Below are positions 14,273-22,190 of a stretch of 24,028 bases of DNA, piece by piece. The position numbers and the translations under genes are program-made. How positions within the stretch are numbered: the first letter of the stretch is position 1; each line of letters opens with the position of its first letter. Location of the stretch: NCBI GenBank assembly GCA_964486925.1, contig CAZAOY010000039.1, forward strand, positions 1-24,028. The letters are read 5' to 3'. The DNA comes from CAZAOY01 sp964486925. GTDB taxonomy: Bacteria > Bacillota > Clostridia > Oscillospirales > Ruminococcaceae. The notes beneath the pieces were generated by a model. That model saw only the letters and a list, made by a program, of their open reading frames with translations. It did not search any database and was not told the origin of the DNA.

Positions 14273-15679
14273 ATGCCTGTTTACCCATCTACAATTAATG
14301 CTCAAAACGTACAAAACCTTAAAACATCTTGGGGATTTAAAACCCGCTCATATGTTACCGCACAGCCTTTGGGTTATAAGGATAGGCTGTTTGTTTCGGA
14401 CTGGGCAGGATATATCTACTGCATATCCTGCGACACAGGAAAGCTTATCTATGAAAAACAGCTATACGCTCCCCCAAAGCCTAACCCCATTCTAAAGCGT
14501 ATCCCGCTAGTCAATAAATTTTTAGGAGAGCCCATCCCCTACTTTTGGTATGGTTTTGCGGGAACGGGTTGCATAAGCGATGGTGTATGGTATCTGGCAA
14601 GCGTTGGAGGGAAAAACGCAGGTTTATTTACAAGCGGAAAACCAGGCAGGCTTTACGCTGTCAGCATAGAAAGCGGCAAGGTACTATGGAGCAAATCACT
14701 CTCCATTCAGCCCTATTCAGGAAGCCTTGCAGTCCCTACCTATGATGAAAGCTCTGTCTATGCCGCCACATGCTCGATTGATGAAACGGCAAGCACATTT
14801 TATCGATTGTTTAACAAACCCTTTAAGGCTACCAGTGTAGGGGTGGTATTCTCATTCGACAAAAAAACCGGACAGAAAAACTGGAGCAAAAAGACAGTAG
14901 AATTAGACCCTAACTTTATAAAAAACACTAACGGCGCTGGTGTCTGGGGAGGTTTACAGCTATCACCTTCCGGTGAAGATCTATACTTTGCCACAGGTAA
15001 TACATATGAAAAGCCGGTGTCAAAGGCCTCCGACTCGGTAATTTCGGTAAAAGCAAAGGACGGAAGTCTTAACTGGATCTACCAAGCGGTTGAAGATGAC
15101 GCATGGATTCCGTTAAAGAGAGAAGGCCCTGATTTTGATTTTGGCTGTACCCCAATCGTTTTCCCGCTATCCGCAAATTCTTCCCGTCTAGCGGTAGGAG
15201 CGGGAAACAAGAACGGAACATTCTACACAATGGATGCCGTAAGCGGAAAGCTAATCTGGAAAACCTTCTGCCACGTAGACTCTAAACCCGACGACGGTAT
15301 CCGCTCAAATGCAACCTACCTTAACGGAAGGCTTTATGTATGGAGCAAGAATAAAACCCCTAGGGATACCATGTCGGTTTGTTGCCTAGACTCCGCAACA
15401 GGAGAGCTGTTATGGAGCGAAAACACAGCAGGAACCAACTCGATGACAACAGGAGCAATAACCGATAGCCTCTACTTTTTAGGTAACTATTCAGGTGAAC
15501 TGTTTGCTCTGGATACACAAACAGGAAAGAAGGTATGGTCGTTAAACCTTGGTAGGTGCTCCGTTGGCTCTAATATCACCATCCATAACGACGCTATCTA
15601 TTGCGGCACTGGAGTACCCCAGTTGTATGGCGGTACACCTAAGCGCAGTGGTGTTTTCAAGGTAAGTATCCCTCTGTAG
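14273..15679 (+). CDS. PQQ-type beta-propeller protein without signal peptide
   Basis: The protein has 468 aa made of repeated blades with the pattern x-G-x-L-x-W: TGKLIYEKQL, SGKVLWSKSL, TGQKNWSKKT, DGSLNWIYQ, SGKLIWKTF, TGELLWSEN and TGKKVWSL. This is the quinoprotein dehydrogenase / polyvinyl-alcohol-dehydrogenase-like propeller fold. The N-terminus (TINAQNVQNLKTSW) starts directly at the first blade. GAGG stands upstream of the ATG, and the codon just before it is an in-frame TAA, so no export signal or lipobox exists. No haem c motif (CxxCH) is present. Whether it binds PQQ, is an enzyme or is only a scaffold cannot be told. A terminator follows the stop. Confidence 0.85.
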   Translation: MPVYPSTINAQNVQNLKTSWGFKTRSYVTAQPLGYKDRLFVSDWAGYIYCISCDTGKLIYEKQLYAPPKPNPILKRIPLVNKFLGEPIPYFWYGFAGTGCISDGVWYLASVGGKNAGLFTSGKPGRLYAVSIESGKVLWSKSLSIQPYSGSLAVPTYDESSVYAATCSIDETASTFYRLFNKPFKATSVGVVFSFDKKTGQKNWSKKTVELDPNFIKNTNGAGVWGGLQLSPSGEDLYFATGNTYEKPVSKASDSVISVKAKDGSLNWIYQAVEDDAWIPLKREGPDFDFGCTPIVFPLSANSSRLAVGAGNKNGTFYTMDAVSGKLIWKTFCHVDSKPDDGIRSNATYLNGRLYVWSKNKTPRDTMSVCCLDSATGELLWSENTAGTNSMTTGAITDSLYFLGNYSGELFALDTQTGKKVWSLNLGRCSVGSNITIHNDAIYCGTGVPQLYGGTPKRSGVFKVSIPL

Positions 15680-15693
15680 TAACCCAATATAAT

Positions 15694-15730
15694 ACACCCA
15701 TACATGTTTTTTATCAATGTGTATGGGTGT
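15694..15730. terminator. Bidirectional terminator between propeller and desaturase genes
   Basis: A perfect 11-bp stem, ACACCCATACA (15694-15704) with 15720-15730, encloses a T-rich 15-nt loop. It sits between the convergent propeller and CrtI-like genes and can serve both. Confidence 0.75.
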
Positions 15731-15752
15731 TTCTAATTATTGTAATATACTG

Positions 15753-17255
15753 TTACTCTGACCTATTTTCCGAATCATCAAAGCTTATCGGATGATTTTT
15801 ACAGATCTCCGCACTAACCAGCTGTGAGCCGTTTATAACGATAGAAGCGCCGTTACCTGGGTGGATGGATGAGCCGACATAGTAAAGATTACTATACTGC
15901 TTGTCCCTAAGCTGTGGCCGTAGCGCCATACTTTGAAGCAGGGTATGGCCAATTCCAAAGCAACTCCCATAACGACAGTTATATTGGTTTTGAAACTGTA
16001 GAGGTGTGGTATAGCTTTTGTAAGCGATATGGTCTGGTAGATCCTCTAGTCCTTTTATCGTGCTAACGGTGGCTAAGCACCTATCGGAAAGCGCTTTAAT
16101 CAAATCCTCACTCCACGAGATAGGTAGATCTCTAAGGTTTGGTACCCTGACCATAATATTTATAACCGAATGGGTAGGATTTTTGCAGTAGCTGTCATCA
16201 ATTATAGATGGCGAATAGATGTAGAGTGATGGGTGGTTTGGTAGTTTACCTTTAAAAAGGTTTGATACCTCCGCTTCTAAATCCTCGTTTATATATAGGT
16301 TATGGACGTTTAGCGTGGGATACTGCTTGGTTAAACCGAGGTGGATAATAAAGGTCGAGCAGGATAGGGTTTTGTAGCGGTGAAGCTCCCTGTCAAGCAG
16401 TACCTTTTGGGCATAGCAGTAGTCAGCATTCACCACAACCAGATCGTAATTGATCGTCTTATCACCAATGCGGATACCTGTTACAGCTGTATCCTGTTTT
16501 AGTATCTGCCCAACGGGAGAGTTATAGTATATCTTCCCCGCGCTTGATAGAAACAGGCAGGTTAAAACCTTAGCATAGTGTGAGAGTCCTCCCTTAATAT
16601 GGCTGATACCCTCGACCTGCGAATTGGAGTAAACGGTGGTGTAGACATTAGGTAGCCTGTCGGGCGACACCCCCATAAAGAAGGCTTGAAACAGGATAAA
16701 ATCCCTAAGCTTTTTTGATTTTATATACCGCTTAACATAACTGCTTGCAGAGGAGGATGGATTTAGCTTGATTAATCCAGACAATAGCTTCCCATTCACG
16801 ACCGAGGAAGCCTTCATAAAAGGTCTGTTTAGAAAGTATTTTTTAGCTAACCTATACTTTTTGGTCGTAGCCGCCAAGAAGTCGTCATACCCCTTAACAT
16901 CCTCTTTAAAATTATCCTTTACTAAAGCCTTCATATCCCTTATGCTATGGGGTATCGATAACACCCTACCGTCAGTATAGTAAACGTTGTATAGCGTTTC
17001 TAGGCTTTTTTCGCAAAAAAAGCTTTCTGCTTTTAACCCTAATCTGTCAAAGAATTTATGGTATGTTAACGGGTTAATCGGGATGGACGCGCTCTCCTCA
17101 AAACGGTATGCACCGTCTGGACTGGTTAGGGATTTTAGCACCCCGCCCGCTCTGTCAGTTTTTTCATATATGTGCACATCATATCCCTTTAGCTGTAGGG
17201 AGATTGCTGTGCAAAGACCGCCTATACCCGCACCTATAATCGCAACGGATGTCAT
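15753..17255 (-). CDS. CrtI/CrtN-like FAD-dependent desaturase or isomerase
   Basis: The protein has 500 aa. The N-terminus has the Rossmann dinucleotide site VAIIGAGIGGLCTAISL, the acidic end of strand 2 (YEK) and the AGG loop of FAD amine-oxidase/phytoene-desaturase proteins. The C-terminus has the FAD-closing motif LYYVGSSIHPGNGASIVINGS. Length and both end motifs fit phytoene or diapophytoene desaturases and relatives (CrtI, CrtN, CrtP, CrtO). The ATG has GGAGGG upstream. No phytoene or squalene synthase gene is in the window; the divergent neighbour is a cis-prenyltransferase. The substrate is therefore open: a carotenoid, or another polyprenyl chain. Confidence 0.88.
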   Translation of the reverse strand: MTSVAIIGAGIGGLCTAISLQLKGYDVHIYEKTDRAGGVLKSLTSPDGAYRFEESASIPINPLTYHKFFDRLGLKAESFFCEKSLETLYNVYYTDGRVLSIPHSIRDMKALVKDNFKEDVKGYDDFLAATTKKYRLAKKYFLNRPFMKASSVVNGKLLSGLIKLNPSSSASSYVKRYIKSKKLRDFILFQAFFMGVSPDRLPNVYTTVYSNSQVEGISHIKGGLSHYAKVLTCLFLSSAGKIYYNSPVGQILKQDTAVTGIRIGDKTINYDLVVVNADYCYAQKVLLDRELHRYKTLSCSTFIIHLGLTKQYPTLNVHNLYINEDLEAEVSNLFKGKLPNHPSLYIYSPSIIDDSYCKNPTHSVINIMVRVPNLRDLPISWSEDLIKALSDRCLATVSTIKGLEDLPDHIAYKSYTTPLQFQNQYNCRYGSCFGIGHTLLQSMALRPQLRDKQYSNLYYVGSSIHPGNGASIVINGSQLVSAEICKNHPISFDDSENRSE

Positions 17256-17359
17256 ACTATCCCTCCATTAAACCTACTGTTTACAGAATTAATTTAAGGC
17301 GAAGCCTTAACCTAAAAGCTTGCTCTAAGAATTACCTTTAATAGATTCAAGATTAAATA

Positions 17360-17504
17360 AGTATAGCATTCCCATATTGCATATTTTCAAACATTAGGTG
17401 GAAGAATATAACTATTAAATGGGCAATCAAATATTGCGTCTTTTACTTAGAAAATGCAATATTTGTGGGAACGCTAAAGCAATAGCGCAACATTTTGTTG
17501 CCCA
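17360..17504. promoter_or_regulatory. Divergent control region with large inverted repeat and three-way-junction potential
   Basis: The 310-nt gap between the desaturase and prenyltransferase genes holds a minus-strand promoter candidate (TTGAAA 17385-17390, 19-bp spacer, TATACT 17360-17365). The minus sequence ATGCAATATGGGAATGCTA there reappears on the plus strand at about 17454-17476 as TGCAATATTTGTGGGAACGCTA, an imperfect inverted repeat. Plus-strand arms also allow an outer stem 17420-17426/17498-17504 (7 bp) around hairpins 17428-17437/17456-17465 (10 bp, perfect) and 17472-17476/17483-17487 (5 bp). A further hairpin TTAAGGC-GAA-GCCTTAA occupies 17294-17310. These fit shared regulation, or an RNA leader. 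Confidence 0.5.
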
Positions 17505-17565
17505 ATTAAAATATTTCATCTTAATGGGTTTTATCTACCCAGATTAAACGTAAGGGGGCTAACTT

Positions 17566-18201
17566 TTGAAGATACCTGCACATATCGGAATTATACCCGA
17601 CGGCAACAGACGTTGGGCAACGCAGATAGGAATGGGAAAGCATGAGGGGTACGAGCATGGACTAATGCCAGGACTTGACCTTCTACTGCTTGCACGAGAG
17701 TTTGGGGTTAAGGAGATAAGCTACTACGGATTCACCGCCGAAAACTGCAAGCGTCCAACCCAGCAGATAAAGGCGTTTTCCAAGGCTTGTGTAGATGCGG
17801 TAAAGCTAATTTCATCCCAAGGAGCATCTCTACTAGTTGTGGGGGATTCAAGCTCCAAGTTTTTCCCGTCAGAGCTTAAGGAGTATACCACACGAACCGA
17901 CATAGCAGGCGGAGGGATAAAGGTAAACTTCCTTGTAAACTATGGCTGGGAATGGGATCTCTCGGGCATAGCAAGCGGAGAATCCAAAAGACAGCTTAAC
18001 AATATAAAATCCCATGATGTATCCCGAATTGATCTTGTAATCCGTTGGGGCGGGATGAGAAGGCTATCGGGATTTTTGCCGGTTCAGTCGGTGTACGCAG
18101 ATTTTTATGTAGTGGACGAGCTTTGGCCGGACTTTAAGCCCGAGCATTTTCACAACGCTATGCAGTGGTATCAATTCCAAGACCCTACTCTTGGGGGATA
18201 G
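17566..18201 (+). CDS. Short cis-prenyltransferase, UppS-like
   Basis: It condenses isopentenyl diphosphate onto an allylic diphosphate in cis. The protein has 211 aa, while housekeeping UppS is about 240-255. HIGIIPDGNRRWA has the catalytic D12 and diphosphate-binding G13-N14-R15-R16. The C-terminal DLVIRWGGMRRLSGFLPVQS and YADFYVVDELWPDF are the conserved substrate-binding regions. The start is TTG at 17566: AAGGGGG stands 7 nt upstream and an in-frame TAA lies at 17560. The short middle region suggests a second, specialised enzyme, perhaps with a shorter product. A QueG-like gene follows 3 nt later, and a CrtI-like gene is divergent, suggesting a lipid or terpenoid pathway. Confidence 0.9.
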   Translation: MKIPAHIGIIPDGNRRWATQIGMGKHEGYEHGLMPGLDLLLLAREFGVKEISYYGFTAENCKRPTQQIKAFSKACVDAVKLISSQGASLLVVGDSSSKFFPSELKEYTTRTDIAGGGIKVNFLVNYGWEWDLSGIASGESKRQLNNIKSHDVSRIDLVIRWGGMRRLSGFLPVQSVYADFYVVDELWPDFKPEHFHNAMQWYQFQDPTLGG

Positions 18202-18204
18202 TGA

Positions 18205-18594
18205 ATGGATAGTAAAGCCTTTGACAGGCATGTATTTAAAATCGCAAATCGCAACAAGGTGATTATGCATGGTAGGATTAAAATTAAGGCTGACATCCAC
18301 TGCATACTGTTTGCACACTACTGCAAGAGCACTTTGTTTTATAAGGATCTATTCAATGTTACAAGAGATACGTTAGCGGTTAACAGGATAGCAAGAAAAA
18401 ACCTAAAGGAGATTAAGAGGCTAATCCAAAGGAATGGGTTTACTAAGATATGGACAAAGGGTGTATTTTCGGTATACGGTGACCTTAGACCTTTAGCGGT
18501 AAAAGCAGGGTTTGGGCAGTGGGGCGATAACGGTTTGATAGTCAACGAACGGTACGGCAGTGACTATCTGATATCCGCGATATTCTTTAGGTAG
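18205..18594 (+). CDS. Truncated QueG-like (epoxyqueuosine reductase N-domain) protein
   Basis: The protein has 129 aa. Its C-terminal half, DLRPLAVKAGFGQWGDNGLIVNERYGSDYL read in pieces, matches the pattern of QueG and reductive-dehalogenase-like proteins (PLAxxAGLGWxGKNGLLIxPxYGS), which surrounds the cobalamin and substrate site. In those proteins two 4Fe-4S clusters follow directly. Here the protein stops first, and none of the next 50 nt codes for a ferredoxin motif. It is therefore either a small stand-alone domain or a remnant. Translation is likely coupled to the prenyltransferase: GGGGG at 18193-18197 lies inside that gene and the ATG is 3 nt after its stop. Confidence 0.65.
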   Translation: MDSKAFDRHVFKIANRNKVIMHGRIKIKADIHCILFAHYCKSTLFYKDLFNVTRDTLAVNRIARKNLKEIKRLIQRNGFTKIWTKGVFSVYGDLRPLAVKAGFGQWGDNGLIVNERYGSDYLISAIFFR

Positions 18595-18648
18595 CAAGCC
18601 TTTTTTCACACAATCTATTAATGTAAATCAAGATATATGGAGGGCAGG

Positions 18649-19644
18649 ATGTACCCAAAACGAATCTACTACGAGCCCGCGATAGAACAGTATGCTATGG
18701 GAAGATACCTAATGGAAAAGTATAAAGATACCCCTAAGTTTCCTATAGATAACCACAACAATATCCTAGAGCTTAGAACAAGACCAAACGAGGATTTTAT
18801 CGAGCTAAAAAAATACCTTATCATTGGGGTACGAAAGACCCATAAATATGTGGATAACTTTAAGATATCCGATTATCTAGTACCCTTTACCTCTTCAGGT
18901 TGTCCCGCAATGTGCCTGTACTGCTACCTTGTGTGCAACTACAACAAATGCTCCTATCTAAGGGTGTTTGTAAACCACGAGCAGATGTTAGATAAGCTTA
19001 TAAAAAGATCGGTTGCCGCAGAAAAGAGCAAGGTATATGAGATTGGAAGTAACAGTGATTTAATCCTTGAGCACCGAGTTACCGACTCGCTAACCTATAC
19101 TATCGAGCAGTTTGCAAAGTACGGCAAAGGCAGTATCACATTCCCTACCAAATTTAGCATGGTGGACGATCTACTACCTCTAAACCATGAGGGGAAGGTT
19201 ATCTTTAGGATGAGCGTTAACCCCAGTCAAATTATAAGCGATATCGAGATAGGTACATCTAACCTAGATCATCGGATTAAAGCATTAACCCAGATGTATC
19301 AAGCCGGATATAAAGTCGGGATACTAATAGCACCTGTTGTAATGGTGGAGAACTGGAAGGCGCTTTACCTAGAACTGCTAGACCAACTGGCAGAAAAGCT
19401 ACCGCAGAAGCTAAAGGATATTATCCAGCTTGAGATAATATTTATGACATACAGCTATGTTCACCGAGCTATTAACGAGCAGGCATTCCCGACAAAGCAG
19501 ACGCTCTACCACACCGACCTCATGACAGGCAGAGGACGTGGAAAATACTGCTACAAGCAGTCCTACCGAGAGGACGGCGAGCAGTTTTTACGGGATGAGA
19601 TATTCAAACGATTCCACAGTGACTCAATTGTTTATATTGTGTAA
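18649..19644 (+). CDS. splB: Spore photoproduct lyase, radical SAM
   Basis: It repairs the thymine dimer of UV-damaged spore DNA during germination. I choose the ATG at 18649, because an in-frame ATG at 18637 overlaps the GGAGGG at 18639-18644; this gives 331 aa. The radical SAM motif is SSGCPAMCLYCYL, with cluster cysteines C85, C89 and C92. The later blocks KVIFRMSVNP, GTSNLDHRI and GYKVGILIAPV fit SplB. At the place of the Bacillus catalytic H-donor cysteine (ACTSD) this protein has GSNSD. Two extra cysteines (C96, C101) follow the cluster motif. Some clostridial enzymes are reported to use a cysteine elsewhere, so it is probably active. It strongly suggests a spore former. Confidence 0.92.
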   Translation: MYPKRIYYEPAIEQYAMGRYLMEKYKDTPKFPIDNHNNILELRTRPNEDFIELKKYLIIGVRKTHKYVDNFKISDYLVPFTSSGCPAMCLYCYLVCNYNKCSYLRVFVNHEQMLDKLIKRSVAAEKSKVYEIGSNSDLILEHRVTDSLTYTIEQFAKYGKGSITFPTKFSMVDDLLPLNHEGKVIFRMSVNPSQIISDIEIGTSNLDHRIKALTQMYQAGYKVGILIAPVVMVENWKALYLELLDQLAEKLPQKLKDIIQLEIIFMTYSYVHRAINEQAFPTKQTLYHTDLMTGRGRGKYCYKQSYREDGEQFLRDEIFKRFHSDSIVYIV

Positions 19645-19669
19645 AAGCTATAAAGCCACACCTAAAACC

Positions 19670-19698
19670 GTATGGGAGGAGCGTTGCTCCTCCCATAC
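19670..19698. terminator. Strong 13-bp hairpin after splB
   Basis: GTATGGGAGGAGC (19670-19682) pairs perfectly with 19686-19698 around GTT. On the plus strand no T-run follows. On the minus strand GGTTTT follows, so it may terminate the small minus-strand gene at 19793-19885 better than splB. Confidence 0.6.
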
Positions 19699-19792
19699 CC
19701 CTATTACCATCCCTACTAGTTGTTTGTTTATGGGTGGTTTGATATAGGTACGTATTTAGCCAATTGAGTGGAAATGACAAGGACAAGCCAAG

Positions 19793-19885
19793 CTAAATAT
19801 CTATATAATGCTTTTCCCTTTGCTTCGTATGCCACATAGTTTGTAAAATATCTATTACAGTTTGGCCTAGCTCTTTTAAAGCCAT
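19793..19885 (-). CDS. Candidate small gene, 30 aa
   Basis: The reading frame begins MALKELGQTV, has 30 codons and ends IDI. The support is in its signals rather than in homology: a consensus promoter at 19917-19945 places the transcript start about 25 nt before the ATG, GAAGGTAGGGG stands just before the ATG, and a 13-bp hairpin lies about 95 nt after the stop. The product is soluble, amphipathic at its start, and basic and aromatic near its end (WHTKQREKHY). I do not recognise it. It could also be the leader of a small RNA of about 240 nt ending at the hairpin. Confidence 0.4.
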   Translation of the reverse strand: MALKELGQTVIDILQTMWHTKQREKHYIDI

Positions 19886-19916
19886 CCCCTACCTTCGCTT
19901 CTAAGCTTATTGTTTT

Positions 19917-19945
19917 ATTTTATCACGAATGTTAGATTAAGTCAA
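19917..19945 (-). promoter_or_regulatory. Consensus promoter of the small minus-strand transcript
   Basis: On the minus strand there is TTGACT (19940-19945), a 17-bp spacer and TAAAAT (19917-19922). It faces away from the nuclease pseudogene and towards the 30-codon frame. Apart from these sites, the interval 19699-20126 shows no recognisable gene. Confidence 0.6.
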
Positions 19946-20126
19946 TACTGTTAAGAATTATCCATAAAAATAGCAACCCGACTATCCTCGTTATGACAAT
20001 AGACAGGCAGTTTCTTGATATAGAGTTTCGCAGGTCGCTTATCGCCACCTTTGTCAATAAGCTTTATCATTAAGCTGATAAAATTAAAATTAACTAAAGC
20101 GCTAAGGGTATGATAATAATCGACCC

Positions 20127-21964
20127 TTAGATAAACCACAAAAAGGTTCGGATTTGAACAAGATTGTTTTTTATGAATAGTTTTCTATAACTTGCATTAT
20201 TCATAGCTGATTTGCAATGAGTTAACTGTCGTAAAGCTTTAACATATGATCATAGCTTGATCTCATTTCAAAATTATTAGTGGGACTCAGCGGAGATTTG
20301 CACTAAATAATAATTATATCTTTATCAGATATCACAAGGACATCTATTTCACCATCTTGATTTTTATACGAAAAATTTTTATTTGTAAAAACTTCACATT
20401 CAAATTGATTTGTTTTAAAAATATTCGCACAATTCACAACCAATGATTCTCGGTTTTCTTCATTTACTTTTTGGTTTTTTGATAAATATGAGTAAGCAAT
20501 GCAATTTCTCAGTAAATTTGAACGAGAAACTAATGCAGTTGGAAATAGTAAATTTTTTAATACTTTAAGAAAAGGCGTATATTGTAAGTCTAATTTATAA
20601 GCCTTTTTATAAGTAAATAATTCTAGAAGTTCATATGCCTTTTCTTCTTTTCCCAAAAAACTTGAAAGCAACTTGATTAAGGTTTCTTTCGGAAAAGCTG
20701 GAATAAGGGAGCGGACTATCTTATATTTATCATCTTGTTCAAAAAGAATTGATTCTGCTACATTAAATAGAATCGTGAAAAAACGTTGAAATAGTATTAC
20801 ATCAGACAAAGTACAGTTAGTTGTAATTTGCTTGCTAAGTACTTCGTCCGGTGTTGTTATAAACTCTTTTGCACAATGTTGTAAGCTTAATATTTCCTCT
20901 TTAAATAAAGAATTTGATTGAAAAAACGGTTTAAATAGAGGTTCTGGAAATTCAAATCTAAACCTTGACAATGGTCCAGTTCCTATGTTTTTTAGCAATT
21001 GATTTCCTAATTTATTTTTTACATATTTACTTACTTCTATTAATGATAAAGCATCGTCAAAAGAATCATTTTGCATATAAAAAAGATCTTCTTGCATATC
21101 TCTCTTAACATATCCCAATCGTATACTCTTTTCAAAAATCTGTTCTTCATCATATATTAAGTATTTGTTATCAACAAATTTAACTTGATAATTAAAATAA
21201 TCTATACATAATTCCCATTCTTGTAATTGATGAACTTTACATCCGATTAGTATTATTTTTTCAATTTCATCAGATAGTACAAATTTTGGAGACACCCAAT
21301 AATTGTTGTTATTGTTTATACCTATAGTGGAGTCATATAGATAAATGATATACGAAATACTTTCAGATATTTCCTCAATACTGTAACAATTAAATTGGTT
21401 TTTATTTTGATGTTCATTTATGCGATGGTTGTGAAAATTAAAAGAGGTATCAATATATGCAAGTAATTCTTTGAATAATGCCTCTTCAATTATATTGTTA
21501 CCAATTTTAATTCGCCGTCGATTGTTATGATGTTCTCTTATAAATTTAATTAATTCTTGTTCTGAATCTTTGTAAAAGTCATACATCCATGAAAGTTTTA
21601 GTTTAGTGTTAATAAAAAGTTGAGTTTTTTCAGAGAAATTAAAAAGCCCAGAATTTTTTTGTAAAAACATCAACAAAAATTCAACAGAATTATTTTTAAA
21701 CCCCCAAGCTTTATACCGAAAAACGCCTTTTTGCCGAGCAATATGAATAGCTTCATCTGGATACCAACATGAATAAATTAGTATATATTTAAGAATAGCT
21801 ACTTTTCCTAATTCACGGAAGTTTATTAACCGTTTGGATAAAATCCTTTTATCAGACTTTGACATAGTCGGTTTGTTACATCTAATATTTTCTAAAAATT
21901 CTTTATTTGCAATACTTTCTAATGCTGCTTTTTCTACGATACATATAACATCATAAATTGTCAT
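20127..21964 (-). pseudogene. Broken PD-(D/E)XK-nuclease-like helical protein
   Basis: The open part is 553 codons from the ATG at 21964 (GAGG 7 nt upstream): a long, mostly helical region of unknown family, then the start of a PD-(D/E)XK core, GEIDVLVISDKDIIII, with D541. The next codon, where the family has Glu of ExK, is TAG (20303-20305). Translation past it reads CKSPLSPTNNFEMRSSYDH, just what should follow that Glu in such nucleases. Then one base is missing after MLK; the next frame continues ALRQLTHCKSAMNNASYRK and stays open to TAA at 20127. The gene has thus a nonsense change (GAG to TAG fits) and a frameshift. Two 60-base rows sampled have 25% GC, against 55% in a thiE row. A defence-type role is plausible but not shown. 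Confidence 0.8.
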
Positions 21965-22053
21965 ATTTTTACCTCTTGATACTCAAAAGCTAATGTAAAT
22001 TTTATATGCTTTAAATGCTATATAACACACAAATTAAAGTCAGATAAAGGGTA

Positions 22054-22149
22054 ATGCATTTTGTTAAAACATGTAAAGAGCTTGAAATAGTATTAAGTAG
22101 ACTTAATATAATACAACTAGAACTTGTAATTAAAAAGCTTTTTCTTTAA
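22054..22149 (+). CDS. Doubtful 31-aa frame between the pseudogene and the XRE gene
   Basis: The frame MHFVKTCKELEIVL... has 31 codons and AAAGGG 3 nt before the ATG, too close to be ideal. It lies in very AT-rich DNA on the opposite strand from its neighbours, and no promoter was found. It is listed only because it is the sole frame in this 226-nt gap, which otherwise holds no visible feature. Confidence 0.12.
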   Translation: MHFVKTCKELEIVLSRLNIIQLELVIKKLFL

Positions 22150-22190
22150 AAAATTCAAACAAACTGCTGAAAAACTTGATAAAAATATCA

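Noticed and set aside
19951..20139. A 62-codon minus-strand frame starting with GTG
   Set aside because: It has no ribosome binding site, overlaps the tail of the nuclease remnant, and matches nothing I know. It may be further debris of that gene in a third frame.
20144..20160. GTTCAAATCCGAAC on the minus strand, resembling a tRNA T-arm
   Set aside because: The five-base-pair stem cannot form around the loop, and no anticodon or acceptor arms are found nearby.
20303..20305. Programmed readthrough or pyrrolysine at the TAG
   Set aside because: The position needs a catalytic Glu, and a second frameshift follows within 70 nt, so decay is simpler.
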